Of a stretch of 64,000 nucleotides of DNA, positions 41,927-51,173 are shown in pieces (within the stretch, counting starts at the first letter, position 1; every line of letters begins with the position of its first letter). The translations under genes were made by a program, and so were the position numbers. The notes beneath the pieces are model-generated. The model worked only from the letters and a program-made list of their open reading frames with translations. It was not told where the DNA came from and did not search any database. Source of the stretch: Diplosphaera chodatii. Lineage: Eukaryota > Chlorophyta > Trebouxiophyceae > Prasiolales > Stichococcaceae. The DNA lies in the NCBI GenBank assembly GCA_032358165.1, contig CM063638.1:1-64000 (forward strand), read 5' to 3'.

Positions 41927-42751
41927 ATGATGTCACTTAAAAATTTGTATTTACTTCAATTTACTTTAAACACAAAAACATTTTTTTCTAAAAATGTAAA
42001 TTATGATTTTCCGAAAAAATTGATTCATGTAATAAATTATAAATTTTTTCATTATGATTTTGTTAAAAACACTCAAACAAAAACTTTAACTGTTAATAAA
42101 TTTCCGTATAAAAAAAGTAAAACATTATCGCACTCTACATTTTCTACATTTTCTACACTATCTGTCAACAAAAAAGACAAATTTCTAAAAAACACATTTA
42201 TTCCATCTGTAATAACTGCAACACCTAAATGGATAGAATTTAGTGTTTATAATAAAAATGAAGTAACATTTTATATTTTTCCGGAATATGTTTTTCCAAT
42301 TTTATTTTATTTAAAAAATCACATAAATACACAATTCAAAATGTTGTTAGATGTTACAGCGGTAGATTATCCATCTCGTGTATCACGCTTTCAAGTTGTT
42401 TATCATTTGTTAAGTATTTCATACAATGCTCGAGTAAGAATAAAAACTTGTGTAAATGAAATTAGTGCATTATCATCAGTAACTAAACTTTACTCGTCTG
42501 CTGGATGGTGGGAAAGAGAAGTTTGGGATATGTTTGGAATTTTCTTTTCGGATCATCCGGATTTGCGCCGCATTTTGACAGATTACGGATTTCAAGGTCA
42601 CCCTTTAAGAAAAGATTTTCCTTTAAGTGGTTTTGTAGAAGTACGATACGATGATTCAGAAAAGCGAGTTATTACAGAACCAGTTGAAATGACTCAAGAA
42701 TTTAGATATTTTGATTTCGCTAGTCCTTGGGAGCAAATAGAGAAAATATAA
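41927..42751 (+). CDS. nad9: NADH dehydrogenase subunit 9 (30 kDa, NuoC-like)
   Basis: The product is the matrix-arm subunit of complex I equivalent to NuoC. The conserved core is in the C-terminal two thirds: [60 protein letters not shown] and [13 protein letters not shown]. The N-terminal 85 residues are species-specific, include a short repeat ([10 protein letters not shown]), and make the protein (274 residues) longer than usual (about 190-200). A later start is therefore possible, for example after the repeat, but no better ATG stands out. Stop TAA. Confidence 0.95.
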   Translation: MMSLKNLYLLQFTLNTKTFFSKNVNYDFPKKLIHVINYKFFHYDFVKNTQTKTLTVNKFPYKKSKTLSHSTFSTFSTLSVNKKDKFLKNTFIPSVITATPKWIEFSVYNKNEVTFYIFPEYVFPILFYLKNHINTQFKMLLDVTAVDYPSRVSRFQVVYHLLSISYNARVRIKTCVNEISALSSVTKLYSSAGWWEREVWDMFGIFFSDHPDLRRILTDYGFQGHPLRKDFPLSGFVEVRYDDSEKRVITEPVEMTQEFRYFDFASPWEQIEKI

Positions 42752-43115
42752 AACTTATTTGTTTACTTTAACTCAATTTATTATAGAAATTACACGCATA
42801 ATTTTTTCATTTTTACTTTTGTGAAAATTACTTATCAAAATAATCTTTTATTAATTTGCTTTTGTGATTTACCAACCTACAGGTTACTGGTAGGTTGGTA
42901 AATTGCCTTTGGTAACCAAGTTATCAAACGCATAGAGTCTAATCGCTGTAAAATTCGTGTAAGTAAAAGATTACAAAAAAACTGTTTTGAAATTAGAAAT
43001 TTTTTAGTTTTTAAATAAAATTTAAATAAAATAAAACTATGAAATTTTTTAGAAAAATTAAATGATAAAAAATTTTTCAAACAACTTTCTCACATTCTAG
43101 ACTATTCAAAATAAT
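42752..43115. other. nad9-rpl10 spacer
   Basis: No gene. A short hairpin at 42870-42902 (TTTACCAACCTACAGGTTAC/GTAGGTTGGTAAA). Confidence 0.55.
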
Positions 43116-44000
43116 ATGACAACTTTAAGAAAAAAAATATTTCATTTTAAAATACAAAAAATAATATCAGAAAATAAATTTGTACTTTTTTTTCAATTCA
43201 ATAATGTGAAGTTTACAGACTGGATTTTTTTAAAAAATCAAATTTTTAATTTTAAAAATATTAATGTAATTGTAATAAAAAATAAAATTCCGTATAAAAC
43301 ATTTTTAAATAATCAAGCTAAAATTGAATTTTTCTCGCCATTTAATGATTCTAAACTTTCATTTAAAACAAATTTTACTGAAGAATATGTTGAATATAAA
43401 AATTATTTGCAGGGACCCCTTGGCAGGGGCTCGTCCCTGCCAGCTTCTGCAAACACGTCAACTGAAATGTATAAGAATTTAAGTTTAAATCCACAAAAAC
43501 TAAATTTTTTATGTCAAGGTCCAACTTTAATAATATATTTCAATTCAATAAATCAATGCAAAGCTATTTATGATATTTTAAATCAGTATACATCTAATTT
43601 TTCTTGTACTGAATCTATACCGAAATCAGAATTTTTTGATTCACATAAATACAAAAAAAGTTGTTTAAATACTATTAATTTACCTTTATTGTTTTTACAA
43701 AAAAAATCGAATTTACATTTGCAAAAACACAATTCTATAAAAAAAAAAAATATGAAATCTACTTTTTTTTTTATCGGTGGTTTTTTTAAAGGTAAAACTA
43801 TAAATCACTTAGATTTTGAAAAATTATTGCAATTAAATAGCTCTATTTACGTTGATTTGATTATGCGATATTCCAATCCAGTACTTCGAATGTTTCTTTT
43901 TAACGTAATAGTAAAAATAAAATTTCTAAAATGTTTTCAAAACAATTTACTAAGTTTATTAAATGTATATAAACATAACTTAAAAAAAATTTCAGTTTAA
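43116..44000 (+). CDS. rpl10: Large ribosomal subunit protein L10
   Basis: The 294-residue product resembles uL10, which anchors the L7/L12 stalk. Support: the order of the bacterial features is kept, KNQIFNFKNINVIVIKNKIP (alpha/beta N-terminal domain), FLCQGPTLIIYFNSINQCKA (bacterial LKGPTAxAF) and FFFIGGFFKGKTINHLDFEK with LLQL (bacterial GGxxEGKxLxxxxVExLAxLP). It is longer than usual owing to Asn/Lys/Ser-rich insertions, one being a GC-rich family B repeat translated as LQGPLGRGSSLPAS (residues 98-111). Similarity is moderate and judged by eye. Start MTTLRKKIFHFK, stop TAA. Lies between nad9 and nad3. Confidence 0.85.
   Translation: MTTLRKKIFHFKIQKIISENKFVLFFQFNNVKFTDWIFLKNQIFNFKNINVIVIKNKIPYKTFLNNQAKIEFFSPFNDSKLSFKTNFTEEYVEYKNYLQGPLGRGSSLPASANTSTEMYKNLSLNPQKLNFLCQGPTLIIYFNSINQCKAIYDILNQYTSNFSCTESIPKSEFFDSHKYKKSCLNTINLPLLFLQKKSNLHLQKHNSIKKKNMKSTFFFIGGFFKGKTINHLDFEKLLQLNSSIYVDLIMRYSNPVLRMFLFNVIVKIKFLKCFQNNLLSLLNVYKHNLKKISV
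43408..43441 (+). repeat. GC-rich hairpin repeat, family B, inside rpl10
   Basis: TGCAGGGACCCCTTGGCAGG then GGCTCGTCCCTGCC: a full family B element in the middle of the rpl10 frame. The hairpin is extended by the flanking TTGCAGGGA, and the reading frame stays open. Confidence 0.95.
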
Positions 44001-44525
44001 ATATCTATTTACCCGTTATTTGTTTGTCAACCAACCTACGGTTGGTAGGCAAAGCAACGGAGAAATCGTGTTTGCCAGATTAAATAAACAAATTTTTTTT
44101 TCCAGATTTATTTATAGAAAATAAAATTTCAATAAAATACTAGAAAATAGAAAACAATTAAAAAACATGTTGCTCGTAACCTGCGTTTTGGTAACAAAGT
44201 AAGTCTTGTAACGAAGTCACCAAAAGGCACGTTATTTTATAACTAAAAAGCAGGTTATGTTGAAGTTTCTGCCAAAAAACATTTTATGAAAAAAGTTACA
44301 AAAATTTAGTAATAAACTATATTTTGTAATTACAATAAAACATTTTAAACACAACACCCCTTGGCAGGGGCTCGTCCCTGCTGAATATATATTTAATATA
44401 TATACACTTCTTGGCAAACGCTGTTTGGTAACGGAGTTACTCATGCCTGCCGTTTGGTAACAAAATGAAAAAAAATTATTTTTTAAGCCAATTTTTATAG
44501 TAAACTTTGTTGCATCAAAAACTAA
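44001..44525. other. rpl10-nad3 spacer with hairpin repeats
   Basis: No gene. Contains CAACCAACCTACGGTTGGTA near 44025-44050, GTAACAAAGTAAGTCTTGTA-type element at 44177-44235, family B at 44356 and GTTTGGTAACGGAGTTACTC near 44420-44460. Confidence 0.6.
44356..44381 (+). repeat. GC-rich hairpin repeat, family B
   Basis: ACCCCTTGGCAGGGGCTCGT followed by CCCTGC. Confidence 0.9.
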
Positions 44526-44552
44526 ATGATATTAAAAAAAGATTATATTAAA

Positions 44553-44906
44553 ATGGTAGAATATATCGGTGTATTTATATATTTTATAATAGCTTTAGCT
44601 TTAGCTGGAATTATTTTAGGTTTATCCTTTGTATTTGCCACTCGAAAAGCAGATCCAGAAAAAATTTCCGCTTATGAATGTGGATTTGATCCTTTTGACG
44701 ACGCTCGAAGTAGATTCGATATTCAATTTTATTTAGTTTCAATTCTTTTCATAATTTTCGATTTAGAGGTGACTTTTCTTTTTCCGTGGGCTTTGACATT
44801 AAACAAAATAAGTTATTTTGGGTTTTGGTCTATGATGTGCTTTTTAATAATATTAACTATTGGTTTTATTTACGAATGGCGTAAAGGTGCGCTAGATTGG
44901 AGTTAA
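44553..44906 (+). CDS. nad3: NADH dehydrogenase subunit 3
   Basis: The 117-residue product is a small membrane subunit of complex I whose matrix loop moves with the active/deactive transition. The loop with its conserved Cys is present in SAYECGFDPFDDARSRFDIQ, followed by FYLVSILFIIFDLEVTFLFP and the end EWRKGALDWS. The frame is open for nine more codons upstream (ATG at 44526), but MVEYIGVFIYFII matches the family start and length, so 44553 is chosen. Stop TAA. Confidence 0.96.
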   Translation: MVEYIGVFIYFIIALALAGIILGLSFVFATRKADPEKISAYECGFDPFDDARSRFDIQFYLVSILFIIFDLEVTFLFPWALTLNKISYFGFWSMMCFLIILTIGFIYEWRKGALDWS

Positions 44907-45403
44907 AATAAACTATTTTTTGCATTTGAAACTAGTGAAAGTAGAACTTTTATTTTTTTTAAAAAAATTTTATGAATAAAGTTTTACATTGTAGATCTGA
45001 AAATTGTGTAATTTTTTTTTTCGGTAGCTTACCAACCTACTTCGTTGGTAAGTTATAATAAGTTAACAGATTAATAGGTTGGTAAATACGCAACGTTTAA
45101 GAAACAAAAAAACATTTTTTTTTGTTTCTTAAACTTGCTTGCAAACTTATTTAAAATTTTAAATAATACTTTACTTATAAAGTAAATACCCGTTGGCAGG
45201 AATTAGGAATTCTGCGTAGCAGGAAATCGTCCCTGCAAAACAACCTTTAAATTTTTACTTATCTAAACAAATTTCAAGTTCATTTTTTTTAATTAAAAAT
45301 AAATAAAAAATGATTTGTTGTTGTAAATTTAGCTTACACAAATTTATATGTAAAATTAAATATAAAAATAGTAAACACTAAACAAATATTAAATAAATAT
45401 ATT
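44907..45403. other. nad3-rps4 spacer
   Basis: No gene. Contains AACCTACTTCGTTGGTAAGT hairpin-like pieces near 45030-45090, a AAGAAACAAAAAAAC/GTTTCTTAAAC hairpin near 45100-45135, and family A at 45188. Confidence 0.6.
45188..45237 (+). repeat. GC-rich dispersed repeat, family A copy 4
   Basis: ACCCGTTGGCAGGAATTAGG to CGTCCCTGCA, identical over its length to copies 1 and 2. Confidence 0.95.
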
Positions 45404-47059
45404 ATGCTAAAAAAAACTTTATTAAAAAATACACATGAGTTTTTAGAAAAAAATTTTCCAGAGAATTTTTTTTTGAAAAAAAAAAAAAACAAAAAAAGGC
45501 AAAAACTCATAGTTTCTAAAATGAGTATTCTAAAAAAAAAGCTTTTTCAATTTAATTCAAAAAATTTATTATTGCCGTACAAAAAAAATAATATATCTAA
45601 AAAATCGCCTGTGACAAATAAAAACATAAATTATTTGTTTGTAGATAAAACACACACTGATTTTTTATTTTCAATGCATATGATTAAATCAGAATTTGAG
45701 AAAAAACAAAATAAAAATTCTGATTTCAAAACTAAGCTTAAAGAGAAAAAAAAATTATCTATTTTATATGGAAATCTTTCAACTAAACAAATAAAAAAAA
45801 CTTTACAACATGCAAGTAAACTTCAAGGAAATATCGGAAACAATTTAATTATTTTGTTAGAAAAAAGATTGGATGTAATACTTTATCGTGCGCTTTTTTT
45901 TTCAAGTTTAAAATATGCAAGGAAATACATAAAATATAATAAAATTTTAGTAAATTCACAACCCATAAATATATATAGTTACAAAGTAAAGTTTGGCGAC
46001 ATAGTTTCTATACAAAATAAATATAAAAAGTGTTTAGGAAAAAATATTTTAAAACATTTTTTAAATCATGATTTACATACTAAAAACGGTATTGAAAAAC
46101 AATTTTCATTTAAATTAAATAAAGAAAACTTAAAATTCAAGGTTCAAGAAAAATTTCTTTTTAATGTTGTAATTTCAAACCGAATAAAACTAAGTGAAAG
46201 CAAAATTTTAAGTTTGTATAAATCTATGCTTTCTTTAGATAAAGTAAAGTTAAAAAAAAACAAAAATCGTTTTAATTTTATCCGCGCAAAAAGTTTAATT
46301 TTAAATTCATCCGAATTATTTTTGAATCATTTTAATTTTAACTATCCTTCAAAGTTACTTCGTTATAATGTGATGTTATTACAAAAAAAAAGTAAATTCA
46401 AAAATAGTATAATTAAAAATATTTATTTAAATAGAAATTTTTTTTCTGACAAACAGCGTTATACTATCTCTAATTTTGATTTAGCGATGATACAAAATCA
46501 AATTAAGCCTATAAACAAAATTTTATTAAGAAAAACTATGCACAAATTAAATGAAATTTTTAAAATAAATAACTTTATTTCAGATACTGAAAAATACAAA
46601 ATGTTTGCTAAAACTAATTCTATTTTGATAAAGCACTCAAGAAATTTAGTTTCATTAATAAAAAAACCTTTTTTACTGAATGACAAGAAAATAAATATTA
46701 AACTTAAAATCTTGTTAACAAGTTTAAATAAAGCTATAATTAAACAAAGTAAACAATTAATTATTTCCAAGACAAATAAAAATTTTGTTTATAATACAGA
46801 AAACAAGTATTACACGGATAATTTGATTTTGTTAAATTCATTTAAACATTATGATATTTTATTTTTTTTGAAATTGAAAAACTTATTTTTTAAAAAACGT
46901 GAGTTTTTTAGTTTTCATAACTTAAATAAAAAAATCTATTTAAAAAAAAATAAGCCGTTGAATCTGGAAATTTCTTACAAAAATTTAAGCATTATTCACT
47001 TATTCCCTTGCCAAAAAATAATATTTCCATGCAGCTTAGATGTAGATTTTTTACGTTAA
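45404..47059 (+). CDS. rps4: Small ribosomal subunit protein S4, greatly enlarged
   Basis: The 551-residue product carries the uS4 signature in residues about 125-215: LYGNLSTKQIKKTLQHASKL, the S4 RNA-binding domain LEKRLDVILYRALFFSSLKY with ARKYIKYNKILVNSQPINIY and FGDIVSI, as in plant and algal mitochondrial S4. The C-terminal end SLDVDFLR resembles the usual S4 tail. The rest, particularly residues 230-520, is a Lys/Asn/Leu-rich low-complexity expansion; bacterial S4 is about 205 residues. ATG start, TAA stop, uninterrupted. Identity rests on the S4 domain. Confidence 0.93.
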   Translation: MLKKTLLKNTHEFLEKNFPENFFLKKKKNKKRQKLIVSKMSILKKKLFQFNSKNLLLPYKKNNISKKSPVTNKNINYLFVDKTHTDFLFSMHMIKSEFEKKQNKNSDFKTKLKEKKKLSILYGNLSTKQIKKTLQHASKLQGNIGNNLIILLEKRLDVILYRALFFSSLKYARKYIKYNKILVNSQPINIYSYKVKFGDIVSIQNKYKKCLGKNILKHFLNHDLHTKNGIEKQFSFKLNKENLKFKVQEKFLFNVVISNRIKLSESKILSLYKSMLSLDKVKLKKNKNRFNFIRAKSLILNSSELFLNHFNFNYPSKLLRYNVMLLQKKSKFKNSIIKNIYLNRNFFSDKQRYTISNFDLAMIQNQIKPINKILLRKTMHKLNEIFKINNFISDTEKYKMFAKTNSILIKHSRNLVSLIKKPFLLNDKKINIKLKILLTSLNKAIIKQSKQLIISKTNKNFVYNTENKYYTDNLILLNSFKHYDILFFLKLKNLFFKKREFFSFHNLNKKIYLKKNKPLNLEISYKNLSIIHLFPCQKIIFPCSLDVDFLR

Positions 47060-47108
47060 AACGATTTTTGGGGCAATAGTATACATGTTGTTCCAAAAAT
47101 CGTTTTTA
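47058..47108. terminator. Possible 3' hairpin of rps4
   Basis: AAAACGATTTTTGG and CCAAAAATCGTTTT pair around a short loop directly at the rps4 stop. A transcript-end or processing function is an inference from position. Confidence 0.35.
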
Positions 47109-47671
47109 ATTTGAATACAGGTATTTAAACTAAAAAAACAAACAATCTGATTTTTTGTTACGAAGTAACCTGCAAATCACTTTGTAACCAAATTGTAAAT
47201 TTTATCTATGAGAAAATAAGTAACGTTATAACTAAGTAATGTTGTAAACCTACTAACTAACCAACTAATAAATCACCTACTCAACTAGTAAATCAACCAA
47301 TTAATCAATGAAGGTAGTTAGAAAATTAATAGATCATCAAAAAGCAGATTTATTTAAATGATAAATTTCATTAAAAAATACAAAAAATTTTTGCAGAAAT
47401 CACCAGCCTGTGGCGTTTGGTAACCTCGTTACCAAATAAATTTCATTAAACATTAGTCATGAGCTAAAACCAACTTGTTGTTGGCTAAAAACGTTTACAA
47501 GCCATATTTTATAAACAAAACAAAAGCTTTTCAATAATTAAATAAGGCTAAATAAACAAAAAATACTTTTTTTTACAAAATCAAAATTAATGGAATATAT
47601 ATTTTATTTATACAGCATAGGTTGCAAATTTTCTTGTATCGTGAAATTGTATTCAGTATAAATGTAAATAT
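47060..47671. other. rps4-trnL spacer
   Basis: No gene. AATCACCTACTCAACTAGTA pieces around 47240-47330 and GCAGAAATCACC...GTTTGGTAACCTCGTTACCA near 47393-47436 are degenerate hairpin repeats. A short stem ACGATTTTTGGGGC...CCAAAAATCGTTTT sits immediately after the rps4 stop (47058-47108). Confidence 0.6.
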
Positions 47672-47753
47672 GCAGACATGGTGGAATTGGTAGACACACT
47701 AGATTTAGGACCTAGTGACTTTTGTTTTGTAGGTTCAAGTCCTACTGTCTGTA
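47672..47753 (+). tRNA. trnL-uag: tRNA-Leu (UAG)
   Basis: Class II tRNA with acceptor GCAGACA/TGTCTGT, anticodon loop TTTAGGA (TAG), long variable arm (GACTTTTGTTTTG region), T arm TAGGTTCAAGTCCTA, discriminator A. Confidence 0.95.
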
Positions 47754-48032
47754 ACGAGAATGAGTTTCCTATTTAAAAAGATTTAAATTAACGCTTATGT
47801 ATAATTATGAAAAAAATTATTTATCATCCAATTTATTTTTCAATAATTGATTGACTATAAATTTAAATACTTCGTGGTCGTTTGCTAATATTTCAACTTT
47901 GTTGAAATATAAGCAAAGCAACGGGAAACTCGTGTTGGTAAAAATATGACAATTTTTACTTCGTTTAAAGCAAAAGCAAATTATAATAAAAATATTTTAT
48001 TTTTTGTTTTATTTAAGTTTTAAATAAGAAAC

Positions 48033-48115
48033 GCTTACTTGGTGAAATTGGTAAACACGATAGACTTAAAATCTGTTCCTTATACAGGTTATCGGTTCAA
48101 GTCCGATAGTAAGCA
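48033..48115 (+). tRNA. trnL-uaa: tRNA-Leu (UAA)
   Basis: Class II tRNA with acceptor GCTTACT/AGTAAGC, anticodon loop CTTAAAA (TAA) on stem ATAGA/TCTGT, variable arm TCCTTATACAGG, T arm ATCGGTTCAAGTCCGAT, discriminator A. No group I intron, unlike the cyanobacterial/plastid gene. Confidence 0.95.
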
Positions 48116-48677
48116 ACTTAATAAATTTGGTTTACAATTATTTTACGTTTTAATAATCTTATTTTTGGTAACCTACCAACGAGGTTAGTTAGCAAATTCA
48201 CAACTTTTATGATTACTTGATTATACGATTATTTTGGTAGCAATTAATAAATCAATTAACGAATTTGGTGGTTGCTTTTCAGCACAACGGCTTGTTTTTA
48301 CAGAATTACTTAATTATAAGCTTGCTTTTTTTTTCTCGCTAGTAAAACTTACAAAAAAAAAATGTAAATTTGTGTTTTTCATATTAAAGTCAAAGCATTC
48401 TTAGCTCAGTTGGATAGAGCAACAACCTTCTAATCGCGATCTAATGAAAAATTTTTATTATTTCAGATGCGAATTCTGATGTATTTAATATTATTTATTA
48501 TATAAGTCCACAACTAAACTACAAAAAGAAATTTTTTAGAAACTTAGCACGTTGCGAAAATACTTAAATGTAAATTTTTTGGATAAAGAAATATGGTGAA
48601 AACTATGTAGTTTAAACTCAAATTTTTAAATTTCACAATATATACGTATATGGCAAAATAATTTAAATTTTAATTGG

Positions 48678-48726
48678 GCAGGGACGATTTCCTGCTACGC
48701 AGAATTCCTAATTCCTGCCAACGGGT
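48678..48726 (-). repeat. GC-rich dispersed repeat, family A copy 5 (inside the trnR intron)
   Basis: GCAGGGACGATTTCCTGCTA through GCAGAATTCCTAATTCCTGC to ACGGGT: inverse orientation, otherwise identical to copy 1. It sits in the 5' third of the trnR-ucu intron. Confidence 0.95.
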
Positions 48727-49547
48727 AAGTTAATTGTAACATCAATTACAAACTAAGAGTGTAATAAACTAATTTGTAATGAAGTAACCCTATGGGTTAT
48801 TTCGTTACCAAACGGCGGGTTATTTAGCAGCTTATCAATTTATAAACTTACAAATTAATTTAGTTGGTTAGTTGATTGGTTAACTAATTGAGAATTTACC
48901 GTTTAACTATTTTGTTACCAAAATGTAATTTTGTATTAATAAATTTATATTTTATATGTAAAACTTTAATTTTTTACTGCATTTTAGTTCATAGTATATT
49001 AAACTGCAATATGATTTTTATAATATGCGCTTAGAATATATTATAATTTATTAAAATCAAATTTGAAAATAATAATGAAATTAAAACAATACATATATTT
49101 TATTAAAAAAAATTGTCGAATAAATTTATAGTAATTTTTCACATAATAAAACTTAATTTAAGTTTGTTTTGTAACAAAGTAACCTGATAACGAAGTTATC
49201 CGGCGGGTAAGTTGGTTACCAAACAATAGGTTGTCAACTTACCAACTTTTTCGGTACGTTGAAAAATAAATATTCTATGTTTTATTTTCGAAAATAGTAT
49301 TTAAAGTATTGAATTTCTATTGTAAAAATTAGATAAAATATACAATTCAATGTACATAAATTCAAATTTTTCTACAAAGATGTTTATAGTGAAAAATTTT
49401 TTATAATAAAAGTTTTACGTAATAAACTTGTTTGCAACCGTTTTTTGGTAACGAAGTTACCCACAAAATAACTTCGTTACTTGGTCCTACAAAAATTTGT
49501 ATTGTATTTAAGCTTTAAATACGTCTTATTGCAATTACAACTTGTAG

Positions 49548-49609
49548 TACATAATAAGCATATAATAAACGTATAATAAATATATAATAAATATATAATA
49601 AATATATAC
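49548..49609. repeat. AT tandem repeat, 11-base unit
   Basis: TATAATAAACG, then repeated TATAATAAATA units, about five in all, inside the trnR-ucu intron. Confidence 0.8.
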
Positions 49610-50191
49610 AAAATTATTGTTTTAAAATTTCTGTCAAACATTATTATTGCTTTATATACGTATTTATTTTCTCTAGCACCTACCTTTCTAACTAATGATT
49701 TTTATAATTATTTATATCAATAAAAACTTAACTGGATTTGCTCACTAAATATACATAATTTGTGTAAAAATATACAATTTTATTATAACTTTATGTATGT
49801 GAGAAGAAAGATTAATATACTATTTATAAAGTATAAAACGAATCTGACGGAAACTTTATTTTATAAACATTAAAATACTTTTATTTAATAGTTAAATCAT
49901 ATAGTTTTTTAAACAGCCATATGCAATGAAAATTGCACGTGTGGTTCGGAAACGAGTAGCAGTTATTAATTAAATACACGTTTATTTTTATGTTTACTTA
50001 TATTTTTACATAGAAAACTTGTATGTATAACATTATTTATTGATAAATTTATCTAAATTTTTTTATGTAAAAATAACATAAACATTTAAAAATGAATCGT
50101 GAAAAAACAACATTTATTTTTTGTTTGAAAAGTAAAAAAACGCTATTTAGTTTTATGTTGAAGGCCGCAGGTTCGAATCCTGCAGAATGCG

Positions 50192-50877
50192 TCCGCAATT
50201 ATGGTTTACGTTATAGTGTTTTTATGATTATGATACCCGTTTGGTATTTAAGCAACCCGTGCTTCTGTAAGCTACCATATAAGTAGGTTGTTAACCAAGT
50301 AAGTTTGAAGGTTGCCAAAACATAGGCTTTGCAACCTTCAAACTTACTTAGTTACAGGATTACAAATGAAGCAGATTACCAAAACATAATACAATATTTA
50401 TGGTTAAGTTTCACGTATAAAATTTTTTTTAAGCCAATAATATAATTTTTTTTTAATAGTAAATTTAAATATTTTATCTACAAAAATAGAAAATTCTACC
50501 TTTAAATAAATTTGAATATTTAACTAAAACGTTTAAATAAACTTTAAATTATTTAATATAATATTTTATTTTTACAAACCGTAGGTTATTTAATAAACAA
50601 AAATTTTTTTTTTGTAATAAAGTAAGTCTACAGGTTACTTTGTTAGCAAAACGTATTTGGTTATTAATTCAACTCGTAGCTACCAAACTAATATTTAAAA
50701 TTATAGTAAAGTGTAAAGATTATTACCAAACGGTAGATTACCAAAAAAAAACCAGCAGGGACGAGCCCCTGCCAAGGGGTAAATAAAATATATTATAAAA
50801 AACAAATCTCTCTCAATGTGTACCATTTGTTTAGTTTGTGTTTGCACATAAAAAACAACTTTTATGTCATTGTTTTA
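50192..50877. other. trnR-trnN spacer
   Basis: No gene. A hairpin at 50300-50360 (AAGTTTGAAGGTTGCCAAAA with GCAACCTTCAAACTT) and a family B repeat at 50754. A small reading frame at 50092-50286 overlaps the 3' exon and is spurious. Confidence 0.6.
50754..50780 (-). repeat. GC-rich hairpin repeat, family B
   Basis: GCAGGGACGAGCCCCTGCCA followed by AGGGGTA. Confidence 0.9.
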
Positions 50878-50949
50878 TCTCCAATAGCTCAGTGGTAGAG
50901 CAAATGGCTGTTAACTATTGGGTCGTTGGTTCAAGTCCAACTTGGGGAG
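50878..50949 (+). tRNA. trnN: tRNA-Asn (GUU)
   Basis: Acceptor TCTCCAA/TTGGGGA, D arm GCTCAGTGGTAGAGC, anticodon loop CTGTTAA (GTT) on stem AATGG/CTATT, T arm GTTGGTTCAAGTCCAAC, discriminator G. It lies between two intron-containing tRNA genes but has no intron. Confidence 0.94.
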
Positions 50950-51173
50950 CGTGTTTAGAACTAGCGTTTAGTAAGCAAAAAATTTATGTTTAATAATGTA
51001 ATATTATTTTGTTGAAACAATAATAATAACAAAGTAACGTTGTAAGAAAATAACTCTGAACATCTAAGAAAATTATTAAAAATCAGGTTACTTTGTCAGC
51101 AAAACTGCATGAAAAAAAAAAATGAAAAGAATTAAGGGCTTATAATTCAATGGTTAGAATACATTGCTCATAA

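Larger units (their letters stand above)
48434..50156 (+). other. Group II intron in trnR-ucu (ORF-less)
   Basis: Domain V is clear at 49915-49948: AGCCATATGCAATGAAAATT then GCACGTGTGGTTC, with the AGC triad, a GCAAT/ATTGC stem and GAAA tetraloop. The 3' end TTAGTTTTAT agrees with the AY rule and closely matches the ends of the other two introns. The 5' end reads TCGCGATC instead of GTGYG, so this boundary, set by tRNA pairing, is unusual. Within it lie a family A repeat (48678-48726), GTAACCCTATGGGTTATTTC element near 48785-48820 and a tandem ATATAATAAAT stretch (49548-49609). No maturase frame is present. Confidence 0.85.
48395..50191 (+). tRNA. trnR-ucu: tRNA-Arg (UCU), split by a group II intron
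   Basis: 5' exon 48395-48433: acceptor GCATTCT, D arm GCTCAGTTGGATAGAGC, anticodon stem ACAAC and loop CTTCTAA with anticodon TCT. 3' exon 50157-50191: anticodon-stem GTTG, T arm CGCAGGTTCGAATCCTGCA, acceptor AGAATGC, discriminator G. The junction falls between tRNA positions 38 and 39. The intron (1723 bases) is described separately. Confidence 0.9.

Noticed and set aside
50092..50286. 64-codon frame at the end of the trnR-ucu intron
   Set aside because: It runs through the tRNA 3' exon and a repeat; no maturase motif.
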